A stretch of DNA of 59,978 nucleotides from a virus: the IMG/VR virus record IMGVR_UViG_3300036781_000826, positions 1-59,978 of that record; one strand, given 5' to 3'. The position numbers and the translations under genes are program-made. Below, one piece after another: positions 1 to 7,908 of the stretch. The notes under the pieces were generated by a model. The model ran no database searches. It saw only the letters and a list, made by a program, of their open reading frames with translations, and was not told the DNA's origin. Each line of letters begins with the position of its first letter. Within the stretch, counting starts at the first letter, position 1.

Positions 1-1179
1 TCAGCCTCGCCTTTTCCGATCCACCTTCCCAGCTTCGGGATTATTCTGGGACTGCTCGACATCTTCTAGCGCGGCCAGCACGTCGGCGTCCATGGCGTGA
101 ACGTAGCGGTTGGTCGACTTCGGATCGAGGTGGCCGAGCAGGCGCTGCGTCACCTTCATGTTGCCGGATCGGCGCTGGATCGTTGTCCCAGCGTGGTGGC
201 GGGCGCCATGGATCACGCGGCCCTGGCGGATACCGGCGCGCTTGGACGAGGTGCGCAGGCGCTGCTGCAGGCCATAGTAGGTCAGCGCCATGAGCTTGAT
301 CGCGTCTTCGCCGGTGGCCTCGTCCTTCACGATCTCCTCGACGTACCAGATGGTGTCCAGGTCCGCGGCGGAGGCCCGGCCGATCCTGGCCGCGATTTCG
401 CGCGCGTCGGCGGCGAGTAGCGGAACAGAATGCGGCACGTCGAACTTGCGGCCCTTGATCCACGACAGCCTGGCCGGGGCGCCATCGGCCTCAGGGGTGA
501 AGGCGTCCAGCGGGAAGAACAGCTCCCCGAACCGCAGGCCGTAGGTCAGCAGCAGGCGCAGGGCCAGCGCCGCGGTCGGCCCGTTCTCTCCGATCCATGC
601 CGCGCGCTCGTCGCTCGAATAGACCCGCACCGTCTCGCGCGGGGTGTCGAGCGTCAGGTCGGCCCATGCGATCGCCGGCAGGCCCTTGGCCTCCCAATGG
701 ATCGCCGCCCGCCGCAGGATCGGGCGCAGGGTCTGGATCACGTCGCGGTTCACCGTGGCGTTGGCGACGGCGTACTCTTTGGCCCGGACCATGGCGCCCC
801 GGCGGTCCTTGCGATCCTTGCCCTTCTTGAATGTCTGACCTCGGCGCTTCTGGATCGCCGTAGAGATGACCGCCGTCGTGATCTCGGCGAGCCGGATGTC
901 CTTCGGGAAGAGCTTCACCAGGCGCTTGACCCTGGTCAACTGTTGGTCGGCGTCGCCTCGGTGCTGGCCGTGCTCCTGCCAGTACTTGCCGGCCGCCAAG
1001 TCGAGCGTGAGCTGTGAGGCCTCGCCTAACTTCCCATCGGCCGCCGCGATGCGCTGCCGCTCTTCGAACCTCTCCGCTGCGCGTCGGGTCGTCTGTCCGG
1101 TAGAGCCAGTATGCCGGCGCCCCTGGATGACGAAGTCGAATTGAAAGAAGCGGCTCTTGGCCGGCTTGTAGACCGACAT
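1..1179 (-). CDS. int: Tyrosine site-specific integrase
   Basis: A 392-residue phage integrase that would recombine attP with the host attB. The N-terminus (residues 1-30) has the usual arm-binding start seen in phage integrases (FFQFDFVIQGRRHTGSTG). The C-terminal catalytic domain shows the expected residues: R216 in TYGLRFGEL, K245, H324-x-x-R327 in IHGARHH, H350 in LLGHLD and the nucleophile Y359 in NRYVH. It is the last gene of the leftward early unit. Its ATG lies inside the preceding HTH gene, which suggests coupled expression. The stop codon is at the window edge, so the attachment site expected beside it is outside the sequence. Confidence 0.96.
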   Translation of the reverse strand: MSVYKPAKSRFFQFDFVIQGRRHTGSTGQTTRRAAERFEERQRIAAADGKLGEASQLTLDLAAGKYWQEHGQHRGDADQQLTRVKRLVKLFPKDIRLAEITTAVISTAIQKRRGQTFKKGKDRKDRRGAMVRAKEYAVANATVNRDVIQTLRPILRRAAIHWEAKGLPAIAWADLTLDTPRETVRVYSSDERAAWIGENGPTAALALRLLLTYGLRFGELFFPLDAFTPEADGAPARLSWIKGRKFDVPHSVPLLAADAREIAARIGRASAADLDTIWYVEEIVKDEATGEDAIKLMALTYYGLQQRLRTSSKRAGIRQGRVIHGARHHAGTTIQRRSGNMKVTQRLLGHLDPKSTNRYVHAMDADVLAALEDVEQSQNNPEAGKVDRKRRG

Positions 1180-1433
1180 GGCTCGGCAGGCCCTTCGCTG
1201 AGATAGGCGCGGAGATCACGCTCTGTGTAGGCGTCGCGCCGGCCGCGCGGGACCGACCGGACGATCCCGTCGGCAGTCATCTCCCCAAGGGTCTTCACGT
1301 CAACCCCGATGAGCGCAGCGGCGTCTTTAGCTGTGGCTATCGCTGTGGACGAGAATACGGCATCGAACCGAGCTTCGGTGATCCGGCCCAGATCCGAGCT
1401 AACGGTGAAGTCGGTCGGCGCCTGGCGGGTCAT
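1026..1433 (-). CDS. Excisionase-like helix-turn-helix protein
   Basis: A 135-residue reading frame directly upstream of the integrase. Residues about 30-78 resemble the HTH_17/MerR-like fold of phage excisionases (TAKDAAALIGVDVKTLGE, then GRRDAYTERDLRAYLS). The ATG overlaps the upstream stop as ATGA. The last 154 bases run through the integrase N-terminal coding region in another frame and code for an Arg/Ser-rich tail, so the functional protein is probably the first 85 residues. The position and domain point to control of integration or excision; the excisionase role is inferred. Confidence 0.65.
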   Translation of the reverse strand: MTRQAPTDFTVSSDLGRITEARFDAVFSSTAIATAKDAAALIGVDVKTLGEMTADGIVRSVPRGRRDAYTERDLRAYLSEGPAEPCRSTSRPRAASFNSTSSSRGAGILALPDRRPDAQRRGSKSGSASRRPMGS

Positions 1434-2266
1434 GCAGCAGCGTCTTTCGCCTCTTGCGGCAGGCCGGTGGCGAGGAGGGCCGCGTCGAGGTCGTCGGCGA
1501 CCTTGCGAATGCGGCCGGCCGCTGCGCCTAGACCCTGGTAGGCATGGAGAAGCCCGACGCGCTCAACGGCCCCCACGAGCGCCCCGATGCGGGAGGCCCT
1601 TGCCATGCTACCTGCCCAGTCGTGCAGGGAAAGGCCGCTGGCCGCTTCAAAGGCCGCGACCTGGGCGAAGACTTCGGCCGACTTCTTGGTGCGGCGCTCG
1701 ACCTCGGCGGCAACCCGTTCCTCGATCTTCTCGCGCTCCTTTTCGAGCGCCTCGCGAGCGGCCCGCTGTCGGTCGTCAGCCTCGCGGCGTGCGATCTCTC
1801 GCTGAGCGTCGTCAGACCGGCGCAGAAGGGCCGCCAGGAAACCACGGTCGCAGGGCTTCGCGTCGGTCTTCTCGGCCTCGCGCAGGGTGCGCCACTTCTT
1901 GCCGTCGAACTCGCGAACCCCCCACGCGGGCGGGACCTCGCTAAGGTCGTGGATGACGCCGGGCGCGACATGGACCCACCAGCGCTCGCAATAGGCGGCG
2001 ATCCGCTCCGCCTTGGTCGGGTCCAGGGCTTCGCGTTTCCAGTCGCTGCGGCTGATCTTGATCTCGACGCCGTGCAATTCCAGCCCGCGCGACGGCCAGA
2101 GCGACATCATCACCGCATCGGCGTAGCGAACCTTGCCAACCATTGACCCTGTCGCCGGCGCCACCTCCCACATGATCGCCCACTCCTGGGCGGTCCAGCG
2201 GGCTAGCATCGCCTTGCGGATGTCTGAGGCCGTCACCGGCGCTGGCTTGACGAGTCGTTCGCTCAC
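1430..2266 (-). CDS. Phage protein with nuclease-like E-x-K motif and coiled coil
   Basis: A 278-residue protein starting at a GTG that overlaps the upstream stop (GTGA). The N-terminal half contains LELHGVEIKISRSDWKRE, an acidic-x-Lys strand motif like that of PD-(D/E)XK nucleases of the MmcB type, followed by WWVHVAPG. The middle (about 150-200) is a charged, Arg/Glu-rich helix likely to form a coiled coil. It lies between a 47-residue Cys protein and the excisionase-like gene. Nuclease activity is inferred from the motif only; I do not recognise a characterised homologue. Confidence 0.7.
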   Translation of the reverse strand: MSERLVKPAPVTASDIRKAMLARWTAQEWAIMWEVAPATGSMVGKVRYADAVMMSLWPSRGLELHGVEIKISRSDWKREALDPTKAERIAAYCERWWVHVAPGVIHDLSEVPPAWGVREFDGKKWRTLREAEKTDAKPCDRGFLAALLRRSDDAQREIARREADDRQRAAREALEKEREKIEERVAAEVERRTKKSAEVFAQVAAFEAASGLSLHDWAGSMARASRIGALVGAVERVGLLHAYQGLGAAAGRIRKVADDLDAALLATGLPQEAKDAAA

Positions 2267-2406
2267 AGCCCCGCCCCCCGTCGATCCCCGTCGATCCAGA
2301 AATCACAGCCCGGAAGCCCACGGCCACGCGCGTTATCCAGCACAGGGCATGTACAGCCTTGATCGAGAGCGGAGTCGCTTCCGGGGGTTGGGGTGGGAGG
2401 GGTCAC
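2263..2406 (-). CDS. Small Cys-containing phage protein
   Basis: A 47-residue product starting at GTG 2406, which overlaps the stop of the upstream DUF4326 gene as GTGA; its own stop overlaps the next GTG in the same way. It contains QGCTCPVLDNARGRG followed by GCDFWIDGD, a pattern I associate with short conserved phage proteins. The usual final Cys-Pro-Leu-His segment of that pattern is absent here. Function unknown; the cysteines may bind a metal. Confidence 0.6.
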   Translation of the reverse strand: MTPPTPTPGSDSALDQGCTCPVLDNARGRGLPGCDFWIDGDRRGAGL

Positions 2407-2732
2407 GGGCGGTTGGCCAGTTCGAGCAGCACGTCGGCGTGGCAGCACCCGTCCGACGCGTAGTGCGAGATAGGGCACCAGCAGGCGAGGTTCTTGCCAC
2501 GAAGCTCGGCGCGCGCCGCAGCGACGAGCGCCTCATTGTCGGGGGCCACGGCGCGGTAAAGGACGAAGGCGTGACGCTTGTCCTGAACAGGACGGCCGCC
2601 GCTGTAGGCGGACGGCTTGCCGGGGATGAATGGGTTGCCCCACTTTCTGGTCCTGTCCACCTTTACGGTGTTGGGCGGCATCCTCCAACCCTTGGCCCGC
2701 GAGAGTTGAACACGGATCGGGTGCTCACCCAT
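2403..2732 (-). CDS. DUF4326 domain protein
   Basis: A 109-residue protein. The features of DUF4326 are clear: VKVDRTRKWGNPF near the N-terminus and ELRGKNLACWCP followed by CHADVLLELAN near the C-terminus. The family is common in phages and of unknown function; the conserved Cys/His suggest metal binding. I chose the ATG at 2732 because it overlaps the upstream stop at 2725, as nearly all junctions here do; a start nine codons upstream is possible. Confidence 0.85.
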   Translation of the reverse strand: MGEHPIRVQLSRAKGWRMPPNTVKVDRTRKWGNPFIPGKPSAYSGGRPVQDKRHAFVLYRAVAPDNEALVAAARAELRGKNLACWCPISHYASDGCCHADVLLELANRP

Positions 2733-2988
2733 TCCCGCCTCCCTGTCCGAGAGCGGCACGGCCTAGGTTGGTGACCGAATATCCGAGCACGCCGGGCTGA
2801 CCTCCCCACTTGCCGGAATACTGGATCAGCCCCTTGAGAATGCAGGCTCGCGCTGTGCCGCCGTGAACTCCAGCGCCCCCTTCGATCCACCACGTCGGCG
2901 AGCCTTCATCGCCGTTGCGTAGGGCGTTCGGGGTGTCGCCCATACGCTCCAGCAGCGCGCGTTGCGCCTTGGTCAGCTTCTCACTCAT
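2725..2988 (-). CDS. Small winged-helix-like phage protein
   Basis: An 87-residue protein with an N-terminal KLTKAQRALLERM helix and a C-terminal GVLGYSVTNLGRAAL segment, a layout seen in small winged-helix proteins where the last motif is the wing and final helix. GGGAGAG lies just upstream of the ATG and is a good ribosome site. It overlaps both neighbours by 8 bases. Function unknown. Confidence 0.7.
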   Translation of the reverse strand: MSEKLTKAQRALLERMGDTPNALRNGDEGSPTWWIEGGAGVHGGTARACILKGLIQYSGKWGGQPGVLGYSVTNLGRAALGQGGGNG

Positions 2989-3268
2989 CGCGCTCTCCCT
3001 TCAGCATGGCGTGGACGCGGGCGGCTTCGCGGAAGTGGTTGGTGAAAATGCCCTCGATGCGCGGCGACGGGTTGTCTGGGTTGGGGATGCCACACTCAAT
3101 GACCGGACCCGTGAAGCCTTCGATCCTGAACTTCGCAAACGGCTCTAGCGCCTTCTCGGCTGCGGCGAGTTTGGTCTCGGCAGAGGAGAGGGCCTCGGCG
3201 GCTTCATTGAAGATGTCAGCGTGATGCTGGCGACGCGCCTTGAGCCTCTCGATCAGTTTACTGTTCAT
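2981..3268 (-). CDS. Hypothetical phage protein
   Basis: A 95-residue protein. The first 45 residues form one amphipathic helix (RRQHHADIFNEAAEAL, then LAAAEKALEPFAKF), and the C-terminus is another helix. The ATG is preceded by AGGAGCC. It overlaps the upstream zinc-ribbon gene by 11 bases. No family recognised. Confidence 0.7.
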   Translation of the reverse strand: MNSKLIERLKARRQHHADIFNEAAEALSSAETKLAAAEKALEPFAKFRIEGFTGPVIECGIPNPDNPSPRIEGIFTNHFREAARVHAMLKGERDE

Positions 3269-3446
3269 CGGTCGGCTCCTTGGTGAGTGTAGAACGCTTT
3301 GCCCAGACGGCAGCGATGTACGCGGGTGTGTTTTGGGGAGTCGCCGTCAGGTGAAAGTCATGAACGCACGTCTCAACTTCACCCTCGAATTGCACCGCAG
3401 GATGGAGATGAGGATGGCTAGAGCCGCACTTGGGACAGCGTTTCAT
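3258..3446 (-). CDS. Lar-like zinc-ribbon protein
   Basis: A 62-residue protein with the N-terminal knuckle MKRCPKCGSSHPHLH followed by a conserved-looking VETCVHDFHLT and a C-terminal AAVWAKR. The CPxCG start, later Cys and final W-x-K/R match the Lar restriction-alleviation family layout of short phage proteins. Whether it protects against restriction is inference. Confidence 0.6.
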   Translation of the reverse strand: MKRCPKCGSSHPHLHPAVQFEGEVETCVHDFHLTATPQNTPAYIAAVWAKRSTLTKEPTDEQ

Positions 3447-4114
3447 GTCGGCTCCTTAGTGAGGGCGGCTCGGAGTTCGGAAATGACGCCTTCGAGGTCC
3501 CAGTTCATTCCGATAGCAATCAACAGGTTCTCGGAGAGGTTCTCCAGCACCTTCGCCCTGGCTTCGGCGGATCGCTTATCATCGTCCAAGGCCTCAATGA
3601 GCCCACGCCATGGCTGCGGAATGGCGGCCAGAATATAAGCGATGCGCTTCGGCCTTTCCTCCACCTCGGGCTTGGCGGGAGGGAGAAGGGCGATGAAGAA
3701 GTCCGCGTCCTGAAGTTCTTGCTCAGTCGCAGCCATCTGCGGGTCAAAAGCGGCGCCTCGGCCGGTGCGCTCGAAACGATGGCGACGAAGTTCCCGCGCA
3801 ATCGCCTCCCGATCCACCTCTACGGGTGGGCGTTGGGCGAGGGCGAGGAGGGTGTCGAATTGTTCCCAATTCAAGATGCACCCGTTGCGCGTGAAACCGA
3901 GGCCTACAAGCCGATTGACTTGTAGGAACTCCTCGAAAGCCTCCACAGCGGCTTTCAGTTCAGCGTCTTGGGTCATCTGGAATGTGCGTTTGCAGTGGAC
4001 ACACCGCCTCGTCGTGCCGGGCGCGTAAGAGCCGTCGGCCTGTTTCTCGTCGCAACGTGCGTGGCCGTGAGAGCCGCACGCGGGGCACTTCCATAGGGGG
4101 TCATACTGGGTCAT
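3443..4114 (-). CDS. Zinc-ribbon protein of unknown function
   Basis: A 223-residue protein. Residues 8-45 form a four-Cys zinc ribbon (WKCPACGSHGHARC and RRCVHCKRTF). The rest is helical and acidic and looks like several fused short phage modules. It starts at an ATGA overlap with the upstream gene and ends in one with the next. No function can be assigned. Confidence 0.7.
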   Translation of the reverse strand: MTQYDPLWKCPACGSHGHARCDEKQADGSYAPGTTRRCVHCKRTFQMTQDAELKAAVEAFEEFLQVNRLVGLGFTRNGCILNWEQFDTLLALAQRPPVEVDREAIARELRRHRFERTGRGAAFDPQMAATEQELQDADFFIALLPPAKPEVEERPKRIAYILAAIPQPWRGLIEALDDDKRSAEARAKVLENLSENLLIAIGMNWDLEGVISELRAALTKEPT

Positions 4115-4539
4115 GGGGCGGTCCCCTCAAGGGCTTGGCGGCAAGCGTCCCGTGCGCGGCAAAGCGTCCCGTGAACGTCTTTATCCACGACTTGATTGCT
4201 TTCGATGTGTCGCCTCGCGAGGTCGAAAGATTTCTGAGCTTGAATTAGCGCCGCCCTCAGCCGCTCCAACTCCCCCGCGATCTCCAGCATGGCGGGAGGG
4301 TCGAAGGTGGCGATGTGGAGGGCGTTTTCGTGAGACTGTCGGTCTCGGTCGGTCGAATGCTGCGGACACATCGTCCGGCAAATCCGATGCGGAAAGGGTC
4401 CGAAACGTGCCAAATCCCCCGCGGCAGAAACCCCTCCGTCGTATGCGCTTTCATATCGCCATTCCGCCTGCGTCGCCTTCCCAGCGACAGCGCGGATTTG
4501 TTCGGGGGTGAGGGTCATGGAATCTCCTGAGGTGTTCAT
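4111..4539 (-). CDS. Ead/Ea22-like phage protein
   Basis: A 142-residue protein starting at the ATG that overlaps the upstream stop (ATGA, 4536-4539). It begins MNTSGDSMTLTPEQIRAVAG and then has the EWRYES...FGPFPHRI segment and a HIATFDPPAMLEIAGELERL helix. This arrangement is typical of the variable Ead/Ea22-like early proteins of lambdoid and alphaproteobacterial phages. Function unknown; the family assignment is tentative. Confidence 0.65.
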   Translation of the reverse strand: MNTSGDSMTLTPEQIRAVAGKATQAEWRYESAYDGGVSAAGDLARFGPFPHRICRTMCPQHSTDRDRQSHENALHIATFDPPAMLEIAGELERLRAALIQAQKSFDLARRHIESNQVVDKDVHGTLCRARDACRQALEGTAP

Positions 4540-5129
4540 GCCGCGCGCTCCTCGGACGGCCCCGGCAGCCTCGCGAGGTAGTCCCGGTAGGCCGCCGCCG
4601 CGTCGAGATCGGCCACGCGGGTGGCGGCAGCATCGACGCCCAGGACCTCCCACCAGCGCTTAGGGGCGGGCAGGGCCGCGAAGCCCTCGTAGGCGCGCTC
4701 CATCATCGTCCCGCCGCCGTGGCGCTCCAGTTGACGCAAGGCCTCAAGGGCCAGCGTCAGGCTCCTGAAGTTGCCCTCGGCGTCGTGATACCGGTCGCAC
4801 GCCATCACGTAGGGCTTGCCGCCACGCTGAAAGTAGATGGCGACGCCTTCATCTTCTGGGCGCCGCTTGCCCTCGACTGGCGCCAGGCCCTTGACGGACG
4901 GAGCGCTGCCCTGCGGGAAGTTGGAGGAGATGACGCAGGTCTTGGCGCCGTGGCGCCAGATCTCCGAAAATAGCTCGTCTCGTGCAGCCGCGAAGGTCCA
5001 AGCCTGGGCCGACTTATAGCCGCGCCCTGTGTCGCGCTGGCGCTTAAAGGAGGAGTCGCCGTCTTTGCGCTGGCTGGGGGGCGTGCGCGGCCAGCCCTCG
5101 GGCCACGCCAGGGGATAGGCGACAGTCAC
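4536..5129 (-). CDS. Phage protein with truncated J-domain
   Basis: A 197-residue product starting at GTG 5129 (GTGA overlap with the upstream stop). It opens with VAYPLAWPEGWPRT and contains CVISSNFP, GVAIYFQRGGKPYVMACDRY and a long helix, a combination found in phage DnaJ-type proteins. It ends in WWEVLGV followed by AAYRDYLARLPG. In full-length relatives WWEVLGV begins a J-domain with an HPD motif; here the HPD loop is missing and the protein stops after a shortened helix II. It probably cannot stimulate DnaK in the normal way. Confidence 0.7.
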   Translation of the reverse strand: MTVAYPLAWPEGWPRTPPSQRKDGDSSFKRQRDTGRGYKSAQAWTFAAARDELFSEIWRHGAKTCVISSNFPQGSAPSVKGLAPVEGKRRPEDEGVAIYFQRGGKPYVMACDRYHDAEGNFRSLTLALEALRQLERHGGGTMMERAYEGFAALPAPKRWWEVLGVDAAATRVADLDAAAAYRDYLARLPGPSEERAA

Positions 5130-5851
5130 GGCTGGATCCTTTCGAAAGACACGGCCCAAACCCAGGGGTTCGCGGCCCAAGAGCCGAGGCCGTTGATGTC
5201 TTCCCAGATGGCGCGGTAGGCGGTCTGGGCGGTGGCGCAGACCTGGCTTCGCTCGTTCATCCACGTGAGGATGCCCTCCGCACGCGCGTCAGCCTCGCTG
5301 ATGTCCTGAAGCCGCTCGATCCGCACGTCGGTGATGCGCAGGCTGATCCGGCTGGCCCAGCGGGGCATGTGGATGCCGGGGCGCTTCTTGAGCGACGAGT
5401 TCAGCGCGAAGATTTCGGCGGTGTAGGTGTCTGGGTGTCCCGGTCCATGGCCGGTCGCTCCCGACGCGAAGTGCACGAGGCCGCCCTCGAAGAAGCACCG
5501 CATGCCGAGGCCGGCGATCTCGCTCCGGTCGTACCAGGCGCTCTCCCTCACCCACAGCACGTCGCCGGGGACGCCGTAGGTCGAGTGCCCTTGCCACCGC
5601 GTCAGGATGGAGGGCGCTTGGTGCTCGAACGCCTTGGCCTGCCAAATCTGCACGCCGTCGAAGCGGCGGAAATCCTGGGCCCACTCGAACGCGGCTTCCA
5701 GCAGCTCCTGAGACGGCTTCTTCGAGCCGATGTGGTCGCCCATGAAGAGGCGGATGTTGTCGGACGTCACCACTCGCCGCGTCTGGGTCTTAGTCCCGGC
5801 GAGCAGGGCGCGGACCATCGGCCCGCTGAACAGGATCGGGCGGTCGGTCAT
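5126..5851 (-). CDS. ASCH-like phage protein
   Basis: A 241-residue protein starting MTDRPILFSGPMVRALL followed by GTKTQTRRVV. It also has YGVPGDVLWVRESA, IHMPRWASRISLRITDVRIE and a terminal NPWVWAVSFE. These are the landmarks of a widespread phage family with an ASCH/PUA-like beta-barrel fold, suggesting binding of RNA or modified nucleotides. The role in phage biology is not established. It is coupled by ATGA to its upstream neighbour. Confidence 0.8.
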   Translation of the reverse strand: MTDRPILFSGPMVRALLAGTKTQTRRVVTSDNIRLFMGDHIGSKKPSQELLEAAFEWAQDFRRFDGVQIWQAKAFEHQAPSILTRWQGHSTYGVPGDVLWVRESAWYDRSEIAGLGMRCFFEGGLVHFASGATGHGPGHPDTYTAEIFALNSSLKKRPGIHMPRWASRISLRITDVRIERLQDISEADARAEGILTWMNERSQVCATAQTAYRAIWEDINGLGSWAANPWVWAVSFERIQP

Positions 5852-6171
5852 TTTGCGCTCCAGTCAGGGCAAATCGCGTCGAGCTGCGTGATCTGGTAGC
5901 CGTGGAAATCCGAGCCGAGGTCGCAGGCCCAGCGGCGCGCCTGGTCTTTCGGCCAGGGCGTCGAGGTGCGGTTGGAGCAGTTCGCGCACGAGGCACCAGT
6001 GGCGCGCAGTTCGTCGATCTTGACCTTCGCCACCGCTCGATGTCGGAGGCCGGCGCGCATCTTGCCGCCGCGCTTGCCGGTGATGGTGAGGGCGCGCGCC
6101 CATTCGGAGGGAAATAGCTGTGCGGCGAGGGCGCGTTGCGCCTCAAGCTCGGCGGTCGTTGGCTCGGTCAT
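5848..6171 (-). CDS. Small four-Cys phage protein
   Basis: A 107-residue protein starting at ATG 6171, overlapping the DUF5131 stop (ATGA). The N-terminal third is a basic helix-rich segment (LTITGKRGGKMRAGLRHRAVAK). The C-terminal third has GASCANCSNR, then WACDLGSDFHGY and AICPDWSAK: four Cys that probably form one zinc site. Function unknown. Confidence 0.7.
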   Translation of the reverse strand: MTEPTTAELEAQRALAAQLFPSEWARALTITGKRGGKMRAGLRHRAVAKVKIDELRATGASCANCSNRTSTPWPKDQARRWACDLGSDFHGYQITQLDAICPDWSAK

Positions 6172-7220
6172 GCCCGCACCTCGGGCATCGCGTCGTGGAG
6201 CACGCCGTCCAGCAGGCGCCCGGCGGCCTTCTTGCCGACCAACTGCATCGGCCAGCCGTCGTCGCGGCGCTCGCCGTCTATCGCGAGCCGGAGGTGGCCG
6301 GGCGCGTTCGTCGGCCAGTGACCGCCGTCGTTGGACGGGCAGGCCGCCCAAGCACCCCACTGCTTGAAGAAGAACGCGACATCGGTCGCGGCGCAGGCGT
6401 CGCGGGTCCACGACACCCAGCGCGGGTGCATCGGGCGGGCACCTGGGCCACTTTCCCCGCCCATGATGATCTGGTTCAGGTGGGCGTGCGGTGCGGTGGC
6501 CGAGTGAACGCCTTCGGGCGCGTCGTGGTATTTCAGCCCGGCCAGAGCGTCGACGAAGTAGTGGCCGTTGCAGATCGACCGGAAGTCGACCCACTCAAGC
6601 GCGGGCTCGTAGCTGACGAAGCGGATCACCGTCGGACTGTCGAGCAGGTCCAGAACGCGCAGGGCGGTGCGCTCGTCCTCGACGGAGACGCCCAGCCAGA
6701 CGTTCGGCAGGGGCCACGCGCTGATGCTCGTTCCCTTGCCTGGCTGCAGGATGATGGGATTGGTCAACAGGCGACCTATGGGTGCCGCCTGCATCATCTC
6801 GGTGGCAATGCGCGACTGGACGTCCGGCGCGGTGAGGTAGGCCCGCATCCTAGCGGAGCGCTTCGTCAGCACCTGGTAGGTGTGCTGCCCGGCGATGGCC
6901 ATCCGAGCGAATACCTTGTCGATCCAGGCGTCCGGCACGCTCTCGTGGAACAGGTCGCCATGCGCGCAGACGAAGATCCTGCGCCGGCGGCGCCAGCTCA
7001 GCGGCTGGTCAATCCATCCTTCGTTCAGCCGGACCTGGCCGTTCCACGCGGGGCCGGCCTTGGTGTCGATCGTCAGGCCCTGCCGCGACGCCGTGTACTT
7101 CAGCCGCGTGCCGGCGAGCTTCATGGCGTAGCAGTTGGTGCAGCCGGGCGAGACGACGGAGCACCCGGTGATCGGGTTCCACGTCGCGTCGGTCCATTCG
7201 ATGTGCGAGCCGTCAGCCAT
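6168..7220 (-). CDS. DUF5131 (phage Gp37/Gp68) family protein
   Basis: A 350-residue protein. It begins HIEWTDATWNPITGCSVVSPGCTNCYAMKLA, shown here as the Cys-x6-Cys-x2-Cys cluster of the family, and contains RIFVCAHGDLFHESVP, TKRSARM, NVWLGVSVEDE and GGESGPGARPMHP. All match the Gp37/Gp68 family (DUF5131), a TIM-barrel-like group with a cysteine cluster resembling radical-SAM sites. Substrate unknown. It sits in the leftward early operon between two short proteins. Confidence 0.85.
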   Translation of the reverse strand: MADGSHIEWTDATWNPITGCSVVSPGCTNCYAMKLAGTRLKYTASRQGLTIDTKAGPAWNGQVRLNEGWIDQPLSWRRRRRIFVCAHGDLFHESVPDAWIDKVFARMAIAGQHTYQVLTKRSARMRAYLTAPDVQSRIATEMMQAAPIGRLLTNPIILQPGKGTSISAWPLPNVWLGVSVEDERTALRVLDLLDSPTVIRFVSYEPALEWVDFRSICNGHYFVDALAGLKYHDAPEGVHSATAPHAHLNQIIMGGESGPGARPMHPRWVSWTRDACAATDVAFFFKQWGAWAACPSNDGGHWPTNAPGHLRLAIDGERRDDGWPMQLVGKKAAGRLLDGVLHDAMPEVRA

Positions 7221-7362
7221 AGACCTCGTCCATGGGCGCGGCGTCGAGGCTGTGCACGGCGAGGTACATCGTCGCCGCGTCGGTGAGCTCGAAGCACGGC
7301 TCGACCTCGATCAGGTCGCCCGGCTCGGCCACGCGCTCGGTGAGGGTCAGGACGTCATCCAT
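7213..7362 (-). CDS. 49-residue acidic protein
   Basis: A short gene starting at ATG 7362 and ending at TGA 7213-7215. It overlaps the previous stop (7355) and the start of the DUF5131 gene (7220) by 8 bases each, so it fills the only gap in the overlapping gene chain. The product starts MDDVLTLTERVAEPGDLIEV and is acidic. No family recognised; the tight packing is the main evidence. Confidence 0.55.
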   Translation of the reverse strand: MDDVLTLTERVAEPGDLIEVEPCFELTDAATMYLAVHSLDAAPMDEVYG

Positions 7363-7663
7363 TAACGGCCTCCGGTTGAATGAAGATGCGGACGGTGGGC
7401 GAGCCGCCGGCTTTCACTGGCTGGCCGGCGTCGAGTAGCCGCAACGCTTCACGGCCGGCGGCCAAGATCCGGTAGACACGCGTCTCGGTGTCGATCAGGC
7501 CGTCCGCGGCCATCGCCCGAGTGATGAACCTGAGCTTTTTGCGCTTCAGGTCCGAGAGGTGCGCGCACGTCACGGACTGCAGGTGCTCGAACGAGGCGGT
7601 GCCCTGGGCCAGGCGCCGCAGCACCGCGTGACAGCGCCCGTTCGGGGAGTAGTGGCCGTTCAT
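7355..7663 (-). CDS. Winged-helix-like phage protein
   Basis: A 102-residue protein starting MNGHYSPNGRCHAVLRRL at the ATG that overlaps the upstream stop. The pattern is a helix, then SVTCAHLSDLKRKKLRFITRAMAADGLI and VYRILAAGREAL, which reads as a winged helix with recognition helix and wing. It lies next to the SciP-like gene, so it may be a further early regulator; this is inference. Confidence 0.65.
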   Translation of the reverse strand: MNGHYSPNGRCHAVLRRLAQGTASFEHLQSVTCAHLSDLKRKKLRFITRAMAADGLIDTETRVYRILAAGREALRLLDAGQPVKAGGSPTVRIFIQPEAVNG

Positions 7664-7908
7664 AGGAGATGCCCCTGCTCGACCAGGCTCTGCACCCTCA
7701 GGCCACAGCGCCCCTTCTTGCGGTAGGCCACCAGCCAGAGGTCCAATTCCTCGACGGAGATCGTCCACCGCTTCAGCGCATCACCCATGGTGATCTCGCC
7801 GGCATGGATGCGGCGCAGGACCTCCTCCTTGCGGGCAGGCGTCCACCTATCTACCGGGCCTTCGCCTGGAAGCTGGTCGCTAGGGGTGCGGAGGTGAGAC
7901 GGCATCAC
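7660..7908 (-). CDS. SciP-like (DUF1153) transcription regulator
   Basis: An 82-residue protein starting at GTG 7908 (GTGA overlap) or ATG 7905. The segment RWTPARKEEVLRRIHAG, then ITMGDALKRWTISVEELDLW and a basic C-terminus, follows the DUF1153 pattern (RW..RRKAEVV..VR.G, then EEA..RY.LTVEEF..W). In Caulobacter, SciP (about 93 residues) is a DUF1153 protein that binds CtrA-controlled promoters and blocks CtrA activation. This copy is diverged but keeps the tri-helical HTH. It may modulate host cell-cycle promoters or a phage promoter; neither is proven. Confidence 0.75.
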   Translation of the reverse strand: MMPSHLRTPSDQLPGEGPVDRWTPARKEEVLRRIHAGEITMGDALKRWTISVEELDLWLVAYRKKGRCGLRVQSLVEQGHLL

